This document shows, piece after piece, positions 10,300-17,401 of a stretch of 17,401 bases of DNA; positions within the stretch are counted from its first letter, which is position 1; each line of letters starts with the position of its first letter. Made by a program: the position numbers and the translations under genes. Below the pieces are notes generated by a model that saw only the letters and a list, made by a program, of their open reading frames with translations, did not search any database and had not been told where the DNA came from. This DNA is from Ichthyophonus hoferi (taxonomy: Eukaryota; Opisthokonta; Ichthyosporea; Ichthyophonida; Ichthyophonidae): assembly GCA_002751075.1 (NCBI GenBank), contig NAOQ01000039.1:238244-255644 (forward strand). Direction: 5' to 3'.

Positions 10300-13058
10300 C
10301 CCGTGATAATTGGGTGCGATCAAGGAAGTTCCGATTCTTTTATCACAATGAGGAACTAAGGAAGGTTCCCTTCAAGTTTATTGTAATGGTCGAGGTTTTG
10401 GCATCTTTTGATTATTCACCACCCACGACACCTGCTACTTACTTCCAGACTCCAACCCCCCTACCAGAAAACCTACCAACGGTAAGAGCAAAGGAGACTT
10501 GTGTAAGATACAACCAACATCAACCAGTTCATACGGAAAGCACTCAACATGGTTCGGTTTCTTTATTAAAGGGTGCACCACCCCATACATATGTATATAC
10601 GGGTGATGGTTCATTGACTGTTCCAGGAAGAACAACAAGGCAAGAAAAACAATGCTTGGACGAATCAAAGAAGCTTATTAGAACGGTTAAAAATAAAAAG
10701 AACTATAAAATTAGGTAAGCAAAATGTCGTTATTGCATTCTTGAGGTTTAGAGGGTGTAACACTTAAGGTTCTTAATACACTAGTGTACAAATAGATATA
10801 CTTGTAGGTAGTAGTAGTAATATGTACTTATCAAAAGTATGTGTGCCAGTAGTGCTACCTCCTGTCCCAGCAATCCCTGGTAATGGGAAGCATATGTGGG
10901 GGTAGGGAGTAATCAGGTGGAAAACTAGTTGGAAACAAGACTCGGCGCTTATAACAGGCTATAATTATATAATACTTTATACATACATGCTAAGAAACAT
11001 TAGCTAGTGGTGCTTTATCTTAACTCATCCATAAAAAAACCCAACCAACAGACCAAAAGAAAATAATACGACATGTAGCAATATCATCACCAAGGTATAC
11101 AGCAATAAACAAAGGTACTTTCAAACAAGTAGTCTGGAACAGACTACCACTTCTCCTTATAAAACGAACCAGTACCAACCAAATTGGCGCCCCAATTATG
11201 ATTGTTTGTATGACAATACGGGACATATGAAGGAAGGCTGTAAAAGAATTCTAGAGGTATGTAGCATTTTAGTGTCGGAGATTGTTATAAGAGGGCTATC
11301 CTATTGGTAGGTTGGTTTTATAGTGTAGGAGTGTGTATTATGAGATGCTTGATTTTAAAAATATGAGTAGACCACAATAAGATAAATGTTTTATAGATTA
11401 TGTATCCGTGACAATGAGAATCCTATGACAAACAAAAAATCATTGATGCTATACACAATCAAATGTATATACCGGTCTTAAGATGCTTTCATACCTATTC
11501 ACAGTGAAATCCTTTAATTGCCCACACCAGTTATAAAACAATAAACTGATTTAATTAATATAGGAGAAAATAAATAACAAAAAAGCATAAAAAAGAGAAA
11601 GAAAAGGAGAGGGAAATTGTAAGTGACACAATTTAACCAGTTTGAAAAACCATATTACCTACACCATTCTGCCTATTAATATCCTAGTACCTCCCACCAT
11701 AGGCGAATCATGATCTTTCTAACAAGAAGATACGGGACTGCCCTGACATAGAAAACGGTGATTGGTCATCTCCTGACGCTATAAGGTGTATTCCAATAAA
11801 TAACTGCTATATTGTCTGTAATTCTATGTGATGTTCCAGTATTTTTGCTATGTGGGAATATGCTAAAGTGGGATATGGAGGGGTGTGTATTGGGATGTAC
11901 GGATATTGGACGTAGAAATTAGAGGGACTGTATTGGGGAGATGGTAGGAGAAGAAGATAGAAAGAGATGTATTAGGTGGAGAAAGAATGCATGACATTCA
12001 GAGTGAATATAGGATGATATGGCTATTAAACGGGGCTTGGAGATATTTAAAGGGGTACTTGCAAGAAGTAATCAGGAGAGAAGACAAGGTAATTAAAGAA
12101 GTGCAGCTGTACAAATGTAAATATTAATATATAGTTAAGTAGTCTTGACTAACCAATCGAGTTGGTTATTAAAATATAGTCACCATGAAAATATAACTTT
12201 TGGTCTGTTTGAAAGCATCGTAATGTGATATAAACGTATTGCCCGTAAAATTGGCCACGTTATTAATATTAAATCATACATTATAATTAGTATCATAATA
12301 TTTAAACACTCACCATCACATTATGTCTTATATTATATTGACTATCATAATATGACCATTATTTAGCAAAAATTACATGATAATCACAACTAACTATAAC
12401 CGAAGAAACACATAGTAATAGTACATAAAGAGAATTAGCTCGCAATAACAAGGCATATCCAGTAGGAAAATCCCTTCTACCTCCCAAAAAAGTGTAGACG
12501 GTGATGATGGAAAGGTCCCTTGTAGTAATAATGAGGTATTATTATATATATGGCCTAGCGTGTGATTCAATACTCATTTTGTCATGTTTATTAAAGTGTC
12601 TTTCTTATATTTGATTTTACATTGTTAATAATTAACCATATTATTTCTTCAATCTCTTTATCATCATTACCGTGTCTTTCTACTTTATTCCTCTTTTACT
12701 TTCTTATAGTAAAATTCTTTCTCGTCCACCATTTAAGCAATGTTTCATCTTCATGGAACTCACTTGATTAAGTACCTTTCTTATGTTATATCCTTGCCCA
12801 GGATACAGATGAAGGTGACATATCTAAACAGGACAAGAACGACACGGTGTCATTGACAAGGTAAAACTACCGTCCTTTAGGGCAACCTATTTTAATATTA
12901 CATATGGATTCTTTTATACGTCAACATATATATTTTCTATACATATTTTACTTAATTCCTTTGCTCTACTTAGGTGGCCTTATATGCAATCTTTACATCA
13001 TATATGCGTAGATCTTGTTTTATGGGTCCACTTCATTAGGATAGAGGCCGATGCTTAA
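10300..13058 (+). CDS. unrecognised four-exon gene (5' end probably missing)
   Basis: Exon model: 10300-10714, 11052-11256, 12802-12860, 12974-13058. The acceptor before 10300 has a T/C tract and CTTAAC. Joins are AG|GTAAGC to CAACAG|A, GAG|GTATGT to CCCAG|G and AG|GTAAAA to CTTAG|G, and phases match at each. A TAA at 13056-13058 is followed by AATAAA at 13086. The visible product is about 253 residues. The first exon (137 whole codons) is Pro/Thr-rich in its middle and basic at its end (KLIRTVKNKKNYKIR). The second is polar and ends in a short Cys/His cluster (TGHMKEGCKR), loosely CCHC-knuckle-like. The third is acidic and the last is hydrophobic (VDLVLWVHFIRIEADA). I recognise no family and assign no function. 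The first exon begins in phase 1, so at least one upstream exon is needed unless translation starts at the ATG at 10386. The long open frame in A+T-rich DNA supports exon 1; later exons are less sure. Confidence 0.5.
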
Positions 13059-13085
13059 ATGCTTTCTATTTGTGGAGATTTATGT

Positions 13086-13091
13086 AATAAA
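13086..13091 (+). promoter_or_regulatory. poly(A) signal (AATAAA)
   Basis: A canonical AATAAA lies 28 nt after the TAA that closes the four-exon model, consistent with a very short 3' untranslated region. Confidence 0.45.
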
Positions 13092-13228
13092 CATGTTTAG
13101 ATCACAAATATTTAAAAGTTAATTCTAATTGGCTTAAGCTAGTCTTTAAGGGAATGCTAGAATCGACTTGTTGGTTCAATAGTACAACCCGGGAAAACAA
13201 AATAACTATGTGACAATGACAGTAGTGA

Positions 13229-13327
13229 ATGAATGTTTGTGCATATTGCAATAAATATAAGGTGTGGAATTATTGTGGAGGGTACCTGGGGTATGTAATA
13301 CGACAGTGTACTAAGAATAGTAGATGA
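13229..13327 (+). pseudogene. possible retroelement gag-type zinc-knuckle fossil fragment
   Basis: A short frame shows closely spaced Cys residues and a motif ending in VIRQCTKN, reminiscent of the CCHC nucleocapsid knuckles of LTR retroelement Gag proteins. It is degenerate and isolated, with no capsid, protease or polymerase sequence nearby. If real it is a small, old, broken relic; it may be chance. Confidence 0.2.
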
Positions 13328-13782
13328 TGGAGAGAAAGGACTGGATCGAATATGGCCGGCAGACTTTATGTATGAGAATACTTGTTTTCCAATGCCACTT
13401 AGAATCCTGATAAAGAAAAGATTGTATACATTTCATTGGTCTTTTTTGCGCCCCTCTGCCTGCGAGCACTCATATATTATTTATTTTGTAGTTAGTAAGC
13501 TTTATCCCCTTACATAACATTCGGATTATATGGTTTTATTGCATACGCACATATATATCTTAATGACTATTTTGAATTAACATATAAGTGCAGACATAAA
13601 AAGAGAAGACTTGGGTACATGAATACTAATGACATACATGAATAAATATACTTGCACAGCTACATTCTGGAAACACCTGGAAACATTTTTCGTTCATTCT
13701 TCCACTGCTGAACATACTTTCAACTCCTGCTTCTGCAGTTATTATCTCACTGTGTTGTAGTTATTATTTTATTGTATTGCAG

Positions 13783-13903
13783 TCAATATGTCACCAGATT
13801 TGGAATGGCCGCCGCAACCGCAAGCAGAGATTTAAATAAAAGAAAAACAAATATATATTCAGTACACTCGCAAAAAACAAGAGGCAGGTCCTGTCACAGA
13901 TAA
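13783..13903 (+). other. possible alternative last exon
   Basis: After a T-rich tract and TATTGCAG comes the most G+C-rich patch of the neighbourhood. In the phase left by the donor at 12860 it reads 39 codons (SQYVTRFGMAAATASRDL at the start), basic throughout, to a TAA at 13901-13903. AATAAA occurs at 13835-13840, inside this frame. The other two frames are also open at first, both ending within about 50 nt, so the reading frame is unproved. Confidence 0.25.
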
Positions 13904-13948
13904 AACCCTTCCATAGCTTCTAAATACAGCATACTAGATAAAAATCAT

Positions 13949-13993
13949 TTGATAACCTAATTATTGGATAATTAATTAAACAAAGGTTATCAA
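13949..13993. repeat. 10-bp perfect inverted repeat (hairpin)
   Basis: TTGATAACCT (13949-13958) and AGGTTATCAA (13984-13993) are perfect reverse complements with a 25-nt A+T-rich loop. The hairpin lies about 75 bp to the left of repeat copy 2. No neighbouring transcript suggests a terminator or RNA role. Confidence 0.6.
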
Positions 13994-14069
13994 TATCTTG
14001 TTTTTAAGTAATTGATTAATCCCGACTAAGTGCTTTTTACAGAAAAGAAATACATGTCGCTTTAAACCT

Positions 14070-14358
14070 GCGTAGTAATTGTTTCACACATGTTCAGGAT
14101 AGCAGCCGACTATGGTAAGCAGAGAACTTAGGATAAAAACTGTGTGGTTTTTATTCAGTATCACTACAGAATCAAGAGTCTCCAATCCGTCTCAGACAGA
14201 ATATTTTTATACTTTCTAGTTATATCAATTTATGCATTAAATATTTTAGAGCGCAGCATTCATTAATTAGGTAATTATAACTATAATTATTCTACACATG
14301 TTGTATTTGTAACTATATTTGACAGGAGGTTGCTATACATATAGCGATAAATATATCG
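14070..14358. repeat. dispersed repeat, copy 2 (family unknown)
   Basis: Same orientation as copy 1 at 788-1073 and similar length. The best-conserved part is the centre (GGATAAAAACTG to TTTTTATACTTT), with more divergence and indels toward the right end. It lies in non-coding DNA between two plus-strand genes. No target-site duplication or coding frame is visible. Confidence 0.75.
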
Positions 14359-15452
14359 TGCATATGGGGTTATTAGAAAGTTTACTGGCGCGCAAATTTA
14401 AAGCTTAGACAACACGGGCAACTAGAACACATTTTATACCTTTACTGATTGATCAACTATTACCCTTGTCTATTCCACTTATTAATACAAAGTATGTAAG
14501 ATACTAATAGAAACATCATACTTTCATTCGCTCCCCTAGACGTGGATAGATATTTCCTTGGAATATATCGATGTACACTATAATTATGGAAGGTGCAGCA
14601 CCATATATGAAAACATTGTCGGTTTGTAGTCTAGGCATAAATATAAAAAAGATATACAGCACCGTTCATATCATTTTATTAGTTGACTCAGTGTAAGCAC
14701 AAATATACAAGCGCTTATAGTGAAGTAGGAGGGAAGAGGATAGCAAGGTACCCTTCCATCAAGATATTTTAGAAATACTACGATACATAATCTGAATAGA
14801 ATACAGTGGCTTATTAAGATACCACATAAGGTGTATACTTTTTACTCAGTTTGAATAATTGTTGTGGTTACACATTCCCACCTCCCCATTTATTTTATAT
14901 TTAAATAAAACATGATACGTAGGGTTTGCATGGATTACTGTTTTGGGACAGACTCGTTACTGCAGGGGACAAGTCTAAATCGTATAGAATGAAAAGCCAC
15001 ACAATAAAGGCAAGGATTGGTGAGTGTTTTAACGCAGATCTAACTGTGCAACAGACCCTTCCTATTGGTCAGTTAGCAAGCTTCTAGTATTTGCATTCCT
15101 GGATAAAATAGGTGCACTTCCACGTACAGATTGTCCAATGACTACTCTATGGCTTGTTAAAATATATTCAAGGCTTCTATTGGCTAGTTTGTTTTAAAGA
15201 TAAAATAAGCGGTTAAATAAAAAGTAAGTAAACTTTATGTTGGGCTTGGACTAACTCAGTTTTACCCATATCTATAAAAATAATTTACTATCATTGGTAA
15301 TCTAATATCTATTATCTGTTATCTATTCAAGAAATTAGGTTATATTATGAAGAGTGTTTGTTGAGCCTTTCTATGTTTTACTTACCATATAAATAATTAG
15401 ATATATGTAAGGAGTGTTTAACAACTGTCCTGTTGCGCTTCCTTCCCCAATA
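14359..15452. other. upstream region of the TPR gene
   Basis: No gene is visible. Two inverted CCAAT boxes occur on the plus strand (CTATTGGTC near 15062 and CTATTGGCT near 15158), 290-390 bp before the proposed start codon. They are candidate promoter elements for the downstream gene. The rest is A+T-rich. Confidence 0.45.
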
Positions 15453-16974
15453 ATGAGGGAGGATACAGAGCTCTCTAGGCCGCCACAGGGTCTAGGGTCA
15501 TTAATACAACGTGCAGTATTTTGCAGTGATCCCTTCATAGCCCTTGATTATTTGACAGAGGGGATAGAGTTGGTTAAGGCAAAGGCTGAAACAGAAAAAG
15601 AGGTATACCAATCTCTTGCCAGTCAGATTTTTTATCGTCGGTGTGTTAATTACATGTGGTTAAATTGGCTTGTTGAAGCCTTGGCAGATGCTAAAGAGGG
15701 AGCAAGGCAAGTACCATTCACAGTCTTCAGCCCATTCCTTATAGATTGGATCTCTTTGGCTTGCGTTGGCAGGCTATTATGTGCATTACGAACGAAACAT
15801 GATTCATAGGTTTATACTTACATATAGAAGGATGCCTTTATTCCTATTCGTTTGATGTGTATTCTCTTTGTTCAGCATCTTGTTGTCTCTCTCACACGAC
15901 ACATGCTTATGCAGAATATACCTTCCCTCTATCTCTATATTTGCCTTTTCATGCCTAATCTTCATTTTTCATTTTTTTCATTGTGCAGCTCTTTCCTCTC
16001 TACCTCTCATTTTATTTAATGTATTTATCTATAACCCTATCTACCCCCTTCTCTCACCGGCTATATACTCATAAAATTGCATTCTCACTTTCTTCTCCGT
16101 ATCTGATAGCCAGACTGCATATATATGTCTATCTAGTATTATAGCTTTCATAGTTTAAAGTTTAGTACTGTAATATCCCCTTATATCCTACATATATATA
16201 ATACATCAGTATAAACTACGCTATCTTTACAATCATCCCCCGCCACACATGGATTATTCTCCTCCAACCTACTTGTATTTCTTATTGTACCGCGACCTCT
16301 TAAACCATATCTTTCTCTATTCACATATCAACATTACCCATCACTCTGTCCTCTCTTTTCCAGGTTGGGCCGTGGTGATCTGTTCGGCCTACTATGCGAG
16401 AGTACAGTGAAAGAGTTAGAAGGGAAAGAGGAAGAAGCAGCCGAGTTATGCGAGAAGGCAGTAAGGTTATTTCCGACATCTGGCAATGCTAAAGTGGCGT
16501 TAAGTTACTGTTTATGTAAGGTGGATAGAAGTGATGCACAGAATGGTCGGCCAGCACAATTGTTAAATATGGTAATTATGGTTGCTATGTTGTTATATCT
16601 TTATATACATTGAGGACACGGACTATATAATATATGGGTGTTGCTTTAACTTGGTGGTTTATATGATTACATGCTGATAATTATTTCTTCCTATCTAATA
16701 TATCATGTACTAGATCTATGATTATGCATATACAGACACACAGACCAGCCAGATATACACATACATATATATATATATGTATGATAGTATGTACGTATGT
16801 GCGCATATGTACCAATTAATCGTCTACAAACTCATTTTTCAATGTTATTCTACAGGTGATTCATGACTATAAGAATAAGTACCCTAACAGGCATGGGCTG
16901 GCTTACGTGCCTGGCGAGACGGACGAGGATGTAGCTATTCATGCCTCGGAGCTGTCGGCTAGTGCCATGGCCTG
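15453..16974 (+). CDS. TPR-like repeat protein, 5' part (three exons, runs off the window)
   Basis: Exons: 15453-15706, 16364-16571 and 16856-16974; the last ends in a consensus donor (TG|GTAAGT), so more exons lie beyond the window. The ATG at 15453 has A at -3 and no good acceptor just upstream. About 193 residues are visible. Residues about 55-90 and about 91-130 form helical pairs of tetratricopeptide type. The second is clearest, with ELEGKEEEAAELCEKAVRLF followed by a Pro (the usual helix-B and end-of-repeat pattern). The first includes YMWLNWLVEALADAKEGA. TPRs are protein-binding scaffolds; the partner and pathway cannot be told. The third exon (HGLAYVPGETDEDVAIHASE) is not TPR-like and I do not recognise it. 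Exon 1 joins exon 2 in frame only through a GC donor (AG|GCAAGT). Codons are richer in G+C than the flanks, which supports real coding. Confidence 0.75.
15707..16363 (+). other. probable GC-AG intron in the TPR gene
   Basis: Exon 1 ends AG|GCAAGT, an otherwise perfect donor with C in place of T at position 2, as is usual for GC-AG introns. Exon 2 starts after CTCTTTTCCAG in the phase that requires two bases from exon 1. The only nearby GT donor (CAA|GTACCA, three bases on) is weak and would give the wrong phase. The intron's plus strand is strikingly pyrimidine-rich. Confidence 0.65.
16760..16783. repeat. 24-bp perfect AT-rich palindrome
   Basis: CATACATATAT and its mirror complement form a perfect palindrome in the second intron of the TPR gene. 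It is probably a by-product of converging CATA and TA simple repeats. Confidence 0.7.
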
Positions 16975-17030
16975 GTAAGTGAGGGTGGACATATAGCTAG
17001 ATGTGTGCCTATAGAGTCATGCATTATACA

Positions 17031-17401
17031 TGTACATACATACATGCACACACACACATATATACATACATACATACATACATACATACATACATACATA
17101 CATACATACATACATAAATACATACATACATACATATACACATACATACGTACATGCATACATACATACATACATACATACATACATACATACGTACATA
17201 CATACATGCATACCTACCTACCTACCTACCTACCTACCTACCTACATACATACATACATACATACATACGTACATACATACATGCATACATACGTACATA
17301 CATACATGCATACCTACCTACCTACCTACCTACCTACCTACCTACCTACCTACCTATATACATACATACATACATATATACATACATACATATATACATA
17401 C
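17031..17401. repeat. CATA / CCTA compound microsatellite reaching the window edge
   Basis: Long runs of a CATA (TACA) tetranucleotide alternate with CCTA (CTAC) runs, at about 17213-17245 and 17313-17355. A module of CATA units with single CGTA and TGCA variants, followed by a CCTA run, appears at least twice. This suggests amplification of a compound unit rather than simple slippage. It lies in the intron after the exon ending at 16974 and runs off the window. Frames reading Met-Tyr-Val-Cys here are artefacts. Confidence 0.95.

Larger units (their letters stand above)
13059..14069. other. mostly non-coding stretch between gene and repeat
   Basis: Apart from the poly(A) signal, the Cys-cluster fragment at 13229-13327, the alternative last exon at 13783 and the inverted repeat at 13949-13993, I see nothing in this A+T-rich stretch. 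Confidence 0.5.

Noticed and set aside
788-14358. The two repeat copies as paired LTRs of one element
   Set aside because: The interval contains the host SRRM1 gene and other non-retroviral sequence, and the copies differ by about a fifth. Independent insertions or duplications are simpler.
14387-14399. E2F-like GGCGCGCAAATTT beside repeat copy 2
   Set aside because: It lies more than 1 kb from any proposed start and has no partner motif, so it is treated as chance.
15707-15715. GT donor CAA|GTACCA after exon 1 of the TPR gene
   Set aside because: The consensus is weak and it would put exon 2 out of frame; the GC donor three bases earlier fits both consensus and phase.
16959-17211. Minus-strand frames made of Met-Tyr-Val-Cys repeats
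   Set aside because: They are pure translations of the CATA microsatellite inside an intron and have no coding value.
1-17401. tRNA, rRNA, snRNA genes or CRISPR arrays
   Set aside because: A few GGTTCAA-like B-box words were seen (near 810, 2311 and 13170), but none sits in a cloverleaf. No rRNA or snRNA core sequences or spaced repeat arrays were found by eye.

Overview
This is a eukaryotic nuclear window, A+T-rich (G+C roughly one third by eye). It has multi-exon genes with GT-AG (and one probable GC-AG) introns, a yeast-like TACTAAC branch site, long gene-poor stretches, simple-sequence tracts and old dispersed repeats. The one firmly recognised gene is an SRRM1/SRm160-type PWI-domain splicing factor. 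Its N-terminus resembles both animal and plant members, so I can say 'eukaryote, perhaps an early-branching animal or other holozoan' but not the species. Nothing bacterial, viral-operon-like or CRISPR-like is present.

Layout. 1-1114: 3' flank of SRRM1, holding copy 1 of a ~290-bp dispersed repeat. 1115-6248 (minus): SRRM1. I resolve a complete 11-exon, 365-codon model whose exon phases all agree. It includes a 22-nt microexon, a candidate 52-nt stop-containing (poison) cassette, and a pair of alternative exon-9 donors that both stay in frame. 6249-7561: intergenic, with an inverted CCAAT box beside an E2F-like site. 7562-9204: tentative small plus-strand exons. 10300-13058 (plus): an unrecognised four-exon gene model with consistent phases and a poly(A) signal at 13086; the tentative exons upstream may be its 5' part. 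13060-15450: mostly non-coding, with a weak zinc-knuckle-like fossil, an optional alternative last exon, a hairpin and repeat copy 2. 15453 to the right edge (plus): the 5' part of a TPR-like protein gene (three exons seen, continuing off the window), whose first intron looks like a GC-AG intron and whose third intron holds a large CATA/CCTA microsatellite.

The recognisable biology is pre-mRNA splicing (SRRM1) next to genes of unknown role. I see no coherent multi-gene system. The most testable points are the splicing features inside SRRM1, the uncharacterised 10300-13058 gene and the unidentified TPR gene. All exon joins are inferred by eye from splice consensus and phase, and need transcript data.
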